A DNA stretch of 25,558 nt from Pseudomonadota bacterium (GCA_021811005.1 JAJZPY010000013.1:1-25558), one strand, 5' to 3'. Counted from the first letter of the stretch, positions 7,844 through 17,580 are shown. The notes: generated from the letters alone by a model not told the origin. Made by a program: numbers and translations.

Positions 7844-8694
7844 GCCGTTTCCTTGATGCTGTCGGGTAAATGGAGTTCGCCGCTGAATACGGGGACGGCG
7901 TCCCCGGTCATCCATACGGGATTGCCGGGGCCTTCCCAGGTGATGGAAAGATCGCCGCCGCGCGTGGTCACGGTCACCGTGTCGTCCAGCAGTCCGCGCG
8001 CGATGCCGGCCGCCACCGCGGCGCAGGCGCCAGTGCCGCAGGCCAGCGTTTCGCCGGCGCCGCGTTCGAACACGCGCAGGCGGATGTGGGTGCGGCTCAC
8101 GATTTCCATGAAGCCGGCGTTGACGCGCTTGGGAAAGGCCGGATGGCGTTCGATTAGGGGGCCTTCCTGTGCCACCGGAGCCTGCGCCACGGAAGGCACC
8201 ACCTGCACCGCATGCGGGTTGCCCATGGACAGCACGCTGAATTCGCGCGTGACGGTTCCCACCGTCAGGGGATAGGTGGGGGCGCGGGCCGGGGCAAGAA
8301 AAGGCACGCGGGCGGGATCGAATTCGGGTTCGCCCATGTTTACGGTCACGCGTCCGTCGGGGTTGAGGCGGGGCGTGATGAGGCCACCCAGGGTTTCCAC
8401 GCGGATTTCGTCTTTGCGGGTGAGTCCGCGGTCATGCACGAAGCGCACGAAACAGCGCGCGCCGTTGCCGCAGTTTTCCACTTCGCTCCCATCGGCATTG
8501 AAAATCCGGTAACGGAAATCATTGGCGGGATCGTGCGGTGGTTCCACGATCAGGATCTGGTCGCAGCCCACGCCGAAATGCCGGTCGGCGATCCAGCGGA
8601 TCTGGCCGGGCGTGAGGTGCAGGGGGGTGGCCGTGGCGTCCAGCACGACGAAGTCGTTGCCCAAGCCTTGCATTTTGGTGAAGCGAAGCAGCAT
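7840..8694 (-). CDS. dapF: Diaminopimelate epimerase
   Basis: Converts LL-diaminopimelate to meso-diaminopimelate, the precursor of lysine and of the peptidoglycan cross-linking residue. It is a cytoplasmic, cofactor-independent two-base epimerase. The 284-residue protein has the expected length and the two catalytic cysteines: Cys75 in ENCGNGARC and Cys219 in LACGTGACA. The N-terminal FTKMQGLGNDFVV and the SMGNPHAV segment are typical of the family. ATG 8694 starts directly at the conserved N-terminus. The gene is followed without a gap by the DUF484 gene (ATGA overlap) and lies 48 bases downstream of the acyltransferase gene on the same strand, so it may be read from that gene's promoter. 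dapB of the same pathway lies near the other end of the window. Confidence 0.97.
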   Translation of the reverse strand: MLLRFTKMQGLGNDFVVLDATATPLHLTPGQIRWIADRHFGVGCDQILIVEPPHDPANDFRYRIFNADGSEVENCGNGARCFVRFVHDRGLTRKDEIRVETLGGLITPRLNPDGRVTVNMGEPEFDPARVPFLAPARAPTYPLTVGTVTREFSVLSMGNPHAVQVVPSVAQAPVAQEGPLIERHPAFPKRVNAGFMEIVSRTHIRLRVFERGAGETLACGTGACAAVAAGIARGLLDDTVTVTTRGGDLSITWEGPGNPVWMTGDAVPVFSGELHLPDSIKETA

Positions 8695-8742
8695 GGTATT
8701 TTCAGCGGAACCGGTTGACAGCCATCCTAGCGCGTTTTGGGT

Positions 8743-9618
8743 TCAGCGCCCATAGGGAGACGGTTCGCCGGGCGGTCGCGTCTTGAAGCGCTTGTGGCTC
8801 CACAGGTAGTTGGCGGGTTGTTCCAGCACGCGCGCTTCGATGAAGCGGTTTATGCGCCGGGTGTCTTCGGCTTCGTCGGGTCCCGGAAAATCGGTCCAGG
8901 CCGGGAAGAACTTCATGACGACGCGGCTGTGGGGAAAGTCCTGCTGTATCACGCAGGGCACCACCCGCGCCCGGGCGAGCCGCGCCAGGCGCGAGAGGGC
9001 GGGCGAGGTGGCGGCCGGCACCCCGAAGAAATCCACGAAAATCGATTCGCGCGGACCAAAATCCTGGTCCGCCATGTAGTACAGCGCCCAGCCCGGCTTG
9101 AGCGCGCGCAGCACCGGACGGATGCCATCCTGGCGCGTGAAGATCGTGCCCCGCTGCCAGCGCCGGCGCAGGCGCTGCAGGGCGTCGTCAAACGCGGCGT
9201 TTTTCTGGCGCGAGTTGATGGTGATGAGGTCAAAGTCGGCGCCCAGAACAGAACCGGCCGAATCGATGCCGAAGAAATGGGGGGTCATGAGGATGACGGG
9301 CCCCTCGCGCAGCGCGGCCTGCAGGTGTTCTTCCCCTTCGCGCACAAAAATCCGGCGCAGTCGTGCCACGGAGGCGTGCCAGGCGATGCCCTGCCCCAGG
9401 ATGCCGGTCATGAAAGCCTGGAAATGGGCCAGCGCCACGGCTTTGCGCTGCGCTTCGGTCCACTGGGGAAAGCACAGGCCGAGGTTGACGAGGGTGACGC
9501 GCCGGCGTTCGTGTGCCAGGAGGAAAGCCAGGCGCCCCAGGCCGTTGCCCAGCTGCGCGAGCACGGGCATGGGCAGCCATTGCAGGAGCCAGAACAGGCC
9601 GAGGGCCAGGCGCACCAT
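8743..9618 (-). CDS. Lipid A biosynthesis acyltransferase (LpxL/HtrB type)
   Basis: Inner-membrane enzyme that adds a secondary acyl chain to the lipid A precursor on the cytoplasmic face. The 291-residue product has an N-terminal hydrophobic anchor (VRLALGLFWLLQWLPMPVLAQL shape, residues 2-23), the HX4D catalytic motif at His114-Asp119 (TPHFFGID), a DQDFGP segment near 185 that matches the family's second conserved block, and the typical C-terminal YLWSHKRFKTRPPGE. It is a single-domain member of the LpxL/LpxM/LpxP family; which acyl chain it adds cannot be told from sequence. ATG 9618 is preferred over a TTG six bases upstream (9624). It is transcribed divergently from metK across about 70 bases, a pairing also seen in other Betaproteobacteria. 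Confidence 0.9.
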   Translation of the reverse strand: MVRLALGLFWLLQWLPMPVLAQLGNGLGRLAFLLAHERRRVTLVNLGLCFPQWTEAQRKAVALAHFQAFMTGILGQGIAWHASVARLRRIFVREGEEHLQAALREGPVILMTPHFFGIDSAGSVLGADFDLITINSRQKNAAFDDALQRLRRRWQRGTIFTRQDGIRPVLRALKPGWALYYMADQDFGPRESIFVDFFGVPAATSPALSRLARLARARVVPCVIQQDFPHSRVVMKFFPAWTDFPGPDEAEDTRRINRFIEARVLEQPANYLWSHKRFKTRPPGEPSPYGR

Positions 9619-9640
9619 GGTCAATGCCGTCCGGAATCGC

Positions 9641-9649
9641 TGCTATAAT
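9641..9649 (+). promoter_or_regulatory. Extended -10 promoter of metK
   Basis: TGCTATAAT is a perfect extended -10 element (TGn followed by TATAAT at 9644-9649), 41 bases before the metK ATG. No good -35 hexamer lies 16-18 bases upstream, which is tolerated with an extended -10. Predicted transcription starts near 9656, leaving a leader of about 35 bases, too short for a known SAM-binding riboswitch. Confidence 0.65.
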
Positions 9650-9690
9650 TCACAGCTTGTTGATATTTATGAAAAAGGGCAGGGTTTGCC

Positions 9691-10848
9691 ATGAGTCAGT
9701 ATCTTTTCTCTTCGGAGTCCGTCTCCGAAGGGCATCCGGACAAGGTCGCCGACCAGATTTCCGATGGAGTGCTGGACGCCATTTTAGCCCAGGACCCCAA
9801 GGCGCGCGTAGCCTGCGAGACGCTCACCAGCACCGGACTGATCGTCATTTCGGGCGAAATCACCACGCAGGCCCAGATCAATTACATCGACATCGCCCGC
9901 GACGTGGTGCGCCGCATCGGTTACAACAGTTCTGAAATCGGCTTCGATTACCAGACCTGCGCCGTGCTCACGGCCCTCAACCGGCAGAGTCCGGACATCG
10001 CCCAGGGCGTGGATGAAGGCCGCGGGCTGGACCTCGACCAGGGGGCTGGCGACCAGGGGCTGATGTTCGGTTACGCCTGCGATGAAACCGATGCGCTCAT
10101 GCCGCTGCCCATCCACCTGGCCCACCGGCTGGTCCAGCGCCAGGCCGAGCTGCGCAAGGACGGGCGCCTGCCCTTCCTGCGCCCCGACGCCAAATCCCAG
10201 GTCAGCGTGCGTTACGTGGACGGCCGCGTGGTTTCCATCGACACCGTGGTGCTGTCCACCCAGCATGACCCGGACGTGACTCACGAGCGCCTGTCGGAAG
10301 CGGTCATCGAGGAAGTCGTCAAGCCGGTGATTCCGGCCGCCCTGCTCACGAAGGACACGCGCTACCTGATCAACCCCACCGGACGGTTCGTGATCGGCGG
10401 ACCCATGGGCGACTGCGGCCTGACGGGGCGCAAGATCATCGTGGACACCTACGGCGGTGCTGCCCGCCATGGCGGCGGCGCGTTTTCCGGCAAGGACCCG
10501 TCCAAGGTGGACCGTTCCGCTGCCTACGCCATGCGTCATGTGGCCAAGAACATCGTGGCGGCAGGCCTGGCCAGCCGCTGCGAAGTGCAGGTGGCCTACG
10601 CCATCGGCGTGGCCCGCCCGGTCAGCCTGATGGTGAACACCTTTGGCACCGGCAAGCTGTCGGACGAGCGCCTGGCCGAGGTGGTGCAGCATCATTTCGA
10701 CCTGCGACCGAAAGGCATCATCCAGTCGCTCGACCTGCTGCGCCCGATTTACAGCAAGACCGCTGCTTACGGCCATTTTGGCCGGGAAGAGCCCGAATTT
10801 ACCTGGGAAGCGCGCGACCGCGTCGAAGCCCTGCGCGCTGAAATTTAA
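9691..10848 (+). CDS. metK: S-adenosylmethionine synthetase
   Basis: Makes S-adenosylmethionine from methionine and ATP in the cytoplasm, releasing phosphate and pyrophosphate. The 385-residue protein is full length, with the ATP-contact motif GHPDK (14-18), the signature GAGDQG (118-123) and the phosphate-binding GGGAFSGKD (261-269). It opens with SQYLFSSESVSEGHPDK, the usual N-terminus, so ATG 9691 is secure. AGGG-rich sequence at 9677-9683 may serve as Shine-Dalgarno. It is the first gene of a methyl-cycle operon: ahcY follows after 11 bases and metF after that. The product therefore sits directly upstream of the enzyme that clears its by-product. Confidence 0.98.
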   Translation: MSQYLFSSESVSEGHPDKVADQISDGVLDAILAQDPKARVACETLTSTGLIVISGEITTQAQINYIDIARDVVRRIGYNSSEIGFDYQTCAVLTALNRQSPDIAQGVDEGRGLDLDQGAGDQGLMFGYACDETDALMPLPIHLAHRLVQRQAELRKDGRLPFLRPDAKSQVSVRYVDGRVVSIDTVVLSTQHDPDVTHERLSEAVIEEVVKPVIPAALLTKDTRYLINPTGRFVIGGPMGDCGLTGRKIIVDTYGGAARHGGGAFSGKDPSKVDRSAAYAMRHVAKNIVAAGLASRCEVQVAYAIGVARPVSLMVNTFGTGKLSDERLAEVVQHHFDLRPKGIIQSLDLLRPIYSKTAAYGHFGREEPEFTWEARDRVEALRAEI

Positions 10849-10859
10849 GGAGTCCCTTC

Positions 10860-12173
<1,314 letters not shown>

Positions 12174-12186
12174 GCGGGACACGATC

Positions 12187-13041
12187 TTGCAGAGCCAGCA
12201 GCGTTACCCCAAGGTTTTCAGTTTCGAATTTTTTCCGCCCAAGACTCCGGAAGGCGCGGAGAAGCTGCGCCACACCCGGCGCCAACTGGCGCAACTGCAC
12301 CCGGCCTTCTTTTCGGTGACCTACGGGGCGGGCGGCACCACGCGCGAGCGCACCCTGGAGACCGTGCTGGAAATCCTGCGGGAAGGGTTGCCTGCGGCGC
12401 CGCACCTGTCCTGCATCGGCGCCACGCGGGAGAGCCTGGCGGACGTGCTGCGGCAGTACCAGGCTCACGGCATCCGTCACCTGGTGGCGTTGCGCGGCGA
12501 CCTGCCTTCGGGAACGTTCGGGGGCGGGGACTTCCGCTTTGCCAACGAGCTGGTGGCTTTCATCCGGGAACAGACCGGCGATCATTTCTACATCGAAGTG
12601 GCGGCCTATCCCGAAGTGCATCCCCAGGCCCGCTCGGCCCAGGAGAATGTCCAGCATTTCAGGCGCAAGGTGGAAGCCGGCGCCAATGCGGCCATCACGC
12701 AGTATTTCTACAATGCGGACGCCTATTTCAGCTTCGTGGACGAATGCGAGGCGGCGGGGCTGGACCTGCCGATCGTGCCGGGCATCATGCCCATCGGCAA
12801 TTTTTCGCAGCTGAGCCGGTTTTCCGACGCCTGCGGCGCCGAGATCCCGCGCTGGATCCGCCTGAAAATGCAGGGATATGGTGACGACACGGCATCCATC
12901 AAGGCTTTCGGGCTGGACGTGGTGACCCAGCTGTGCGACCGGCTGTTGTCGGCCGGGGCCCCCGGCCTGCATTTCTACACCATGAATTCGGCCGGCCTCA
13001 CCAGCGTGATCTGGGACCGGCTGCACCTGTCCGAGCGCTGA
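12187..13041 (+). CDS. metF: 5,10-methylenetetrahydrofolate reductase
   Basis: FAD enzyme that reduces methylene-tetrahydrofolate to 5-methyl-tetrahydrofolate, the methyl donor for methionine synthesis from the homocysteine that AhcY releases. The 284-residue TIM-barrel protein opens with VFSFEFFPPKTPEG (catalytic Glu at residue 14), followed by SVTYGAGGTTRERT, the LRGDLP segment and EVAAYPEVHP, all typical. The only usable start is TTG at 12187: no ATG or GTG lies in frame between the ahcY stop and the conserved N-terminus. Thirteen bases separate it from the ahcY stop. The Shine-Dalgarno is weak (GAGCGGG at 12172-12178), so it probably depends on translation of the upstream genes. It converges on the aminotransferase gene with only 27 bases between them and no clear terminator. 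Confidence 0.96.
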   Translation: MQSQQRYPKVFSFEFFPPKTPEGAEKLRHTRRQLAQLHPAFFSVTYGAGGTTRERTLETVLEILREGLPAAPHLSCIGATRESLADVLRQYQAHGIRHLVALRGDLPSGTFGGGDFRFANELVAFIREQTGDHFYIEVAAYPEVHPQARSAQENVQHFRRKVEAGANAAITQYFYNADAYFSFVDECEAAGLDLPIVPGIMPIGNFSQLSRFSDACGAEIPRWIRLKMQGYGDDTASIKAFGLDVVTQLCDRLLSAGAPGLHFYTMNSAGLTSVIWDRLHLSER

Positions 13042-13068
13042 TTCGCGCCCGGACAGCCGGAGGAGTGG

Positions 13069-14316
13069 TCAGGCGACCTTGATTTTCTGGCGTGCGGCCT
13101 GGGCGTGCTGCTCGGCGTAGGACTGGTGCGCGGCCGCTTCGGCGTAGCCCAGCTTGACGGGGTAGCCCATGTCCATCAGCACGGAGCCCAGCGCTGACAG
13201 GCACAGCATGACGTTTTCCGATTTGGCGGAATAGCCCATCAGGCCAAAGCGCCAGATCTTGCCGGCAAGCGGCCCCAGGCCGGCGCCGATTTCCAGGTTG
13301 AATTCCTCCAGCAGGGCCTTGCGCACCTTCGCTTCGTCGATGCCTTCGGGCACTTTGACGGCATTGAGCTGCGGCAGGCGATGTGCTTCCTTCACCAGGT
13401 ATTCCAGCCCCATGGCTTCCAGTCCCGCCTTGAGTGCCAGGTAATGGCGCGTGTGGCGGGCCCAGGCGTTTTCCAGGCCTTCCTCGCGCAGCAGCAGCAG
13501 CGCTTCGTGCAGGGCGAACAGGCCGTTGATGGGGGCGGTGTGATGGTACGTGCGGTTGGTGCTGCCCCAGTAGCCCAGCACCAGGTCGAGGTCCATGAAC
13601 CAGCTGCGGCAGCGTTCCTTGCGGTTGCGCACCAGCGCCACCACGCGGTCGCTGAAGGACACCGGCGACAGGCCCGGCGTGCAGGACAGGCATTTCTGGC
13701 TGCCCGAGTAGATGGCATCGATGCCCCATTCGTCCACGAACAGGGGGGCGCCGCCCAGTTGTGTGACGGCATCCACGATGGTGAGGGCGTCGTGGCGGTG
13801 CGCGATCTCCACCAGGGTCTTGGCATCGGACATGCAGCCGGTGGAGGTTTCCGCCTGCACGAAGGCCACCACTTTGGTGTCCGGGTGCTGGCGCAGGGTT
13901 TCCTCCAGCTTGTTGGGATCCACCGGTTCGCCCCAGGTGTCTTCGATGACGATGGGGGTGCCGCCGCAACGTTCCACGTTTTCGATCATGCGTCCGCCGA
14001 ACACGCCGTTGCGGCACACGATGACCTTGTCGCCCGGGTTGACCATGTTCACGAAGCACATTTCCATGCCCACGGAGCCCGGGCCCGAGGCCGGGAAAGT
14101 GAGCTGGTTGTCCGTCTGGTACGCATAGCGCAGCAGCGTCTTGAGTTCGTCCATCATGTCCACGAACACCGGATCGAGGTAGCCGATGCAGGGCAGGGAC
14201 ATGGCCGCCAGCACGCGCGGCGTGATCTCGGACGGACCGGGACCCATCAGGGTGCGCTGGGGCGGATAGAAGGAATTGATTTTCTTGGGCGGCAGATGCT
14301 TGATCGTTGAGGTCAT
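13069..14316 (-). CDS. Serine/alanine-glyoxylate aminotransferase family protein
   Basis: PLP-dependent class V aminotransferase that moves an amino group, most likely from serine or alanine to glyoxylate. The 415-residue protein has GPGPSEITPRVL at the N-terminus, the PLP-binding Asp182 (TIVDAVTQLGG) and the Schiff-base Lys208 in YSGSQKCLSC, plus RFGLMGYSAKSENV near the end. The family also includes cysteine desulfurase relatives, but these motifs fit the AGT/SGAT branch. Glyoxylate use would fit photorespiration-like salvage in an autotroph or a serine-cycle type one-carbon route; the amino donor is undetermined. The gene lies 16 bases downstream of ttcA on the same strand, so the two may share a message. 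The C-terminal 25 residues are Ala/Gln-rich and look like a lineage-specific tail. Confidence 0.88.
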   Translation of the reverse strand: MTSTIKHLPPKKINSFYPPQRTLMGPGPSEITPRVLAAMSLPCIGYLDPVFVDMMDELKTLLRYAYQTDNQLTFPASGPGSVGMEMCFVNMVNPGDKVIVCRNGVFGGRMIENVERCGGTPIVIEDTWGEPVDPNKLEETLRQHPDTKVVAFVQAETSTGCMSDAKTLVEIAHRHDALTIVDAVTQLGGAPLFVDEWGIDAIYSGSQKCLSCTPGLSPVSFSDRVVALVRNRKERCRSWFMDLDLVLGYWGSTNRTYHHTAPINGLFALHEALLLLREEGLENAWARHTRHYLALKAGLEAMGLEYLVKEAHRLPQLNAVKVPEGIDEAKVRKALLEEFNLEIGAGLGPLAGKIWRFGLMGYSAKSENVMLCLSALGSVLMDMGYPVKLGYAEAAAHQSYAEQHAQAARQKIKVA

Positions 14317-14332
14317 GGCGCAGCTCTCGAAA

Positions 14333-15262
14333 CTAATCCTGCATTTTATCAGAGTTCCCGGCCTTCACGAAATGCACGCGGGAGCCCTCCATGCGGGCCA
14401 GGCGCAGGGCTCCCCGTTCTTCCGGCTCGGAGTCGAACAGGCGGTCCCCATCGGGTTCGGGGTGGTGGCTGGGCTGCAGGCCGGCAAAGTCGTACAGCGC
14501 GGTGTCCGCCAGGTGGGAGGGCGTGACCGACTGCAGGCCCAGGAAAATATTGTCCACGCGGCCGGGATGGGCGCGCTCCTCGGCCTGCAGCCAGCTCTTG
14601 ATGGCCTGGCGCTGCAGGTTTTCCTGCGAGCCGCACAGGTCGCAAGGGATGATGGGGTAGGCCATGTGGCGGGCATAGCGCGCCAGGTCTTTTTCGGCAC
14701 AGTAGGCGAGCGGGCGGATGACCACGTGGTGTCCGTCGTCGGTCACGAGCTTGGGGGGCATGGCTTTCAGCCGCCCGCCGTGAAACAGGTTCAGGAAAAA
14801 GGTTTCCACGATGTCGTCGCGGTGGTGGCCGAGCGCGATCTTGTTGGCGCCGAGCGCCTTGGCCGTGCGATACAGCACGCCACGCCGCAGGCGCGAACAG
14901 AGGGAGCAGGTGGTTTTGCCGGCCGGGATTTTTTCCCGCACGATGGAATAGGTGTCCGCTTCCACGATGCGGTATTCCACGCCCAGCGCTTCCAGGTACT
15001 CGGGCAGCACCTGTTCCGGAAATCCGGGCTGCTTCTGGTCCAGATTGACGGCGATCAGCCGGAAGTCCACGGGCGCGCGCCGCCGCAGGTCCATGAGCAG
15101 GGTGAGCAGGGCATGGGAGTCCTTGCCGCCGCTCAGGCACACCATGACGGTGTCGCCGTCGCCGATCATGCCGTAGTCGGTGATGGCGCGCGCCACCGAA
15201 CTGCGCAGGCGTTCCTGCAGGCGAACGAAAGTTGAGGACGGCGCCTCGGGTGCGGTTAACAT
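14333..15262 (-). CDS. ttcA: tRNA 2-thiocytidine(32) synthetase TtcA
   Basis: ATP- and Fe-S-dependent enzyme that thiolates cytidine 32 in the anticodon loop of some tRNAs. The 309-residue protein has the PP-loop SGGKDS at 44-49 for ATP adenylation of the target base, a CxxC at Cys119/Cys122 (TTCSLCSRLRRG) and Cys207 with Cys210 in IPCDLCGSQENLQR. Three of these cysteines hold the Fe-S cluster in the family. GHHRDDIVETFFLN is a further TtcA/TilS-like signature; the cysteine pattern separates it from TilS. ATG 15262 lies 29 bases from the divergent MidA start. The two promoters must therefore overlap each other or the neighbouring coding sequence. Confidence 0.95.
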   Translation of the reverse strand: MLTAPEAPSSTFVRLQERLRSSVARAITDYGMIGDGDTVMVCLSGGKDSHALLTLLMDLRRRAPVDFRLIAVNLDQKQPGFPEQVLPEYLEALGVEYRIVEADTYSIVREKIPAGKTTCSLCSRLRRGVLYRTAKALGANKIALGHHRDDIVETFFLNLFHGGRLKAMPPKLVTDDGHHVVIRPLAYCAEKDLARYARHMAYPIIPCDLCGSQENLQRQAIKSWLQAEERAHPGRVDNIFLGLQSVTPSHLADTALYDFAGLQPSHHPEPDGDRLFDSEPEERGALRLARMEGSRVHFVKAGNSDKMQD

Positions 15263-15291
15263 GGCGGTTTCACAGCCGACTCGATTGGAAG

Positions 15292-16452
15292 ATGGCCATT
15301 TTACCGCACTCCCTGCTGCCGGGCCCCGAAGCGCAGGTCCACAGCGACCGCCTGCGGGCGGTCATCGACCAGGCCATCCGCGCGGCGGGCGGCTGGATCG
15401 ATTTCGCGGGTTTCATGTCGCTGGCCCTGTATGCGCCCGGACTGGGCTATTACAGCGCGGGTGCGGTCAAGCTGGGTGCCGCCGGCGATTTCGTCACGGC
15501 GCCGGAAATGACGCCGCTGTTTGCGCGCACGCTGGCGCGCCCGGTAGCGGACACGCTCGCTGCGCTGCACGCTGCACAGCCGGAAGTGCTGGAACTGGGG
15601 GCGGGCACCGGGCGGTTGGCGTGCGACCTGCTGCTGGCCCTGGCCGAACGGGACGTTGTGCCGGAACGCTACCGGATTCTTGAAGTGAGCCCCGACTTGC
15701 GGGCGCGCCAGGAGGTCACGCTGGCCTCCCTGCCGGAGCGCGTGCGGAAGCGCGTGCAATGGTGCGAGCACTGGCCGGAGTCTTTTTGCGGCGCCCTGGT
15801 GGCCAACGAAGTGCTCGACGCCCTGCCGGTGCATCGCGTGGGCTGGCGCGGCGCACAGGGCTGGGTGGAAATCGGTGCGGCGCTTGAGGGCGGGCGCTGG
15901 ATCCCTGCGGAACGGCCGCTGGACAATCCGCGCCTGCTGGAACGGCTGCCCGATCCGGCCGGCTGGCCCGTGCCGTATGACACCGAAATCGGCCTGGCGG
16001 CGGCCGACCTGGTGGCGACCGTGGGGCAGAGCCTGCGGGCCGGTCGTGCCTGGTTCATCGATTACGGTTTCCCGGCGCGCGAGTATTACCACCCGCAGCG
16101 TGTGGGCGGCACCCTCATGTGCCACATCCGCCACCACGCCCACCCCGACCCCCTGGTGTTTCCCGGCCTGCAGGACATCACGGCCCATGTGGATTTCACG
16201 GCAGTGGCGCGGGCGGCGGCCGGGGCCGGACTGGAGGTGGAGGCCTACGCCTCCATGGCGTCCTGGCTGATCGCGGAAGGCATCGTGGAAGAACTGGGGC
16301 GCCTGCCGCCTGAGGATGCGGGCCGTTACCTGCCTGCGGCAGCGGCTGTGCACAAGCTGTTGAGTCCGGCGGAAATGGGCGAGCTGTTCAAGGTGCTGGT
16401 GCTCCGTCCCGGCACGGGGCGCGAGCCGCTTCCCGCGTCACTGGCCGGCTGA
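15292..16452 (+). CDS. MidA/DUF185 family SAM-dependent methyltransferase
   Basis: Belongs to the MidA (NDUFAF7) family. The mitochondrial member methylates an arginine of complex I subunit NDUFS2; the bacterial role is not settled. The 386-residue protein has FMSLALYAPGLGYY, the DFVTAPEMTPLF block, the SAM-binding glycine motif LELGAGTGRLA (about 101-110), ANEVLDALPVHR (171-181) and the long IDYGFPAREYYHP plus GTLMCHIRHHAHPDP segments that define the family. ATG 15292 is chosen because the conserved region begins shortly after it; an in-frame ATG at 15232 would extend into the start of ttcA. The Shine-Dalgarno is poor. The gene converges on cca with a 15-base overlap of the two coding ends. 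Its product would draw on SAM from the metK operon about 5 kb away. Confidence 0.92.
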   Translation: MAILPHSLLPGPEAQVHSDRLRAVIDQAIRAAGGWIDFAGFMSLALYAPGLGYYSAGAVKLGAAGDFVTAPEMTPLFARTLARPVADTLAALHAAQPEVLELGAGTGRLACDLLLALAERDVVPERYRILEVSPDLRARQEVTLASLPERVRKRVQWCEHWPESFCGALVANEVLDALPVHRVGWRGAQGWVEIGAALEGGRWIPAERPLDNPRLLERLPDPAGWPVPYDTEIGLAAADLVATVGQSLRAGRAWFIDYGFPAREYYHPQRVGGTLMCHIRHHAHPDPLVFPGLQDITAHVDFTAVARAAAGAGLEVEAYASMASWLIAEGIVEELGRLPPEDAGRYLPAAAAVHKLLSPAEMGELFKVLVLRPGTGREPLPASLAG

Positions 16453-17580
16453 AGCGCGGACGGCTTGCAGGCGGGCTGCCCGCAGGCGTGCGGGGATTTC
16501 GGCGGGGTCGGGAGCGGCCTGAGCGATTGCGCCGGCGGGAACCGCGGCAGCGGCGGACAGGGCTCGCAGCAGCGGATCTTCACCTGGCGGCGCGGTGCCG
16601 CGTGCCGACTCGCAGCAGGCGCACGCGGCCAGCAGGGCTTCAAAGCGCTGCGGGCGGCGCAAGCCGTCGGCGCGTTCGATCAGGTCGAGCAGCCCTTCCG
16701 GACCGCAGCGGTGGCGCCGGGCCAGGGAACGCGCGAGGGTGGCGGCCAGCAGGGCAAGGTCGCGCACTTCGGCCGGCAGGCGCAGCCGCTGGCCCAACTG
16801 CGTCAGGGCTGCGCGCCCGCCATCTGGAGTTTCGCCCAGCAGGGCGGCGGCCCAGGCGGCAAAGCGCACGTCCACCGGATGGTCGCGCGCGGCGGCCAGG
16901 TCCACGGCGGCAGCGGCCTGTGCGCCGGTTTTCTGCCAGGTGGCGGCGATTTCCGGCAGCACGCGAGGCAGGGCGCCGCATTCGTCCAGGATGCGGAACA
17001 GTTCCGAGGGGGTGGGTTCGGCCAGCCCGCGCGCCAGTTCCGTCCACACCCGTTCGGGCACCAGCGCGTCCGCTTCCCCCGCTTCCACCATGCGCCGCAT
17101 CAGGAGCAGGGTTTCGGGGGCGACGCGAAAACCGAAGCGCCCCTTGAAGCGGGCGGCGAAACGCGCCACGCGCAGGATGCGCACGGGGTCTTCGGCAAAG
17201 GCCTCGCTCACGTGGCGCAGCAGTCGCCGTTCCAGGTCGGCGGCGCCGCCGAACGGGTCGATCAGCCGGCCGTCGGCATCGCGTGCCATGGCGTTGATGG
17301 TGAGGTCGCGCCGCTGCAGATCCTGTTCCAGCGTGACGTCCGGGCTCGCATGCACCACAAACCCCTTGTACCCCGGTCCGCTTTTGCGTTCCGTGCGCGC
17401 CAGCGCGTACTCCTCGTGGGTGACCGGGTGCAGGAACACCGGAAAATCCCGGCCCACGGGCCGAAACCCCTGCGCCGTCAGGTCTTCCGGGGTGGCGCCC
17501 ACCACCACCCAGTCGCGATCCTGCACGGGCAGGCCCAGCAGTTCGTCGCGCACGGCGCCGCCCACCGCGTAGGTTTTCAT
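16438..17580 (-). CDS. cca: CCA-adding tRNA nucleotidyltransferase with degenerate HD region
   Basis: Class II nucleotidyltransferase that builds or repairs the 3'-CCA end of tRNAs without a template. The 380-residue protein has the GGAVRD motif (7-12), the catalytic carboxylates Asp21 and Asp23 (VQDRDWVVVG), RRDLTINAMA (90-99) and EDPVRILRVARFAARF (130-144), all matching E. coli Cca. The C-terminal third still aligns with the E. coli HD phosphohydrolase domain (VDVRFAA, QRLRLPAEVRDLALL, LRRPQRFEALL), but the metal-binding His and Asp residues are gone, so phosphatase and 2',3'-cyclic phosphodiesterase activities are probably lost. ATG 17580 forms an ATGA overlap with the slt stop; an open frame continues upstream, but only as a shadow of slt. 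Nucleotidyl transfer should be intact. Confidence 0.94.
   Translation of the reverse strand: MKTYAVGGAVRDELLGLPVQDRDWVVVGATPEDLTAQGFRPVGRDFPVFLHPVTHEEYALARTERKSGPGYKGFVVHASPDVTLEQDLQRRDLTINAMARDADGRLIDPFGGAADLERRLLRHVSEAFAEDPVRILRVARFAARFKGRFGFRVAPETLLLMRRMVEAGEADALVPERVWTELARGLAEPTPSELFRILDECGALPRVLPEIAATWQKTGAQAAAAVDLAAARDHPVDVRFAAWAAALLGETPDGGRAALTQLGQRLRLPAEVRDLALLAATLARSLARRHRCGPEGLLDLIERADGLRRPQRFEALLAACACCESARGTAPPGEDPLLRALSAAAAVPAGAIAQAAPDPAEIPARLRAARLQAVRASAGQ

Noticed and set aside
9650..9690. SAM riboswitch ahead of metK
   Set aside because: Only about 35 bases of leader follow the -10 element, with no multi-stem structure; too short for any SAM riboswitch class I know.
13042..13068. 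Terminator between metF and the aminotransferase gene
   Set aside because: Only a four-pair CCGG stem is possible and there is no T-run on either strand.
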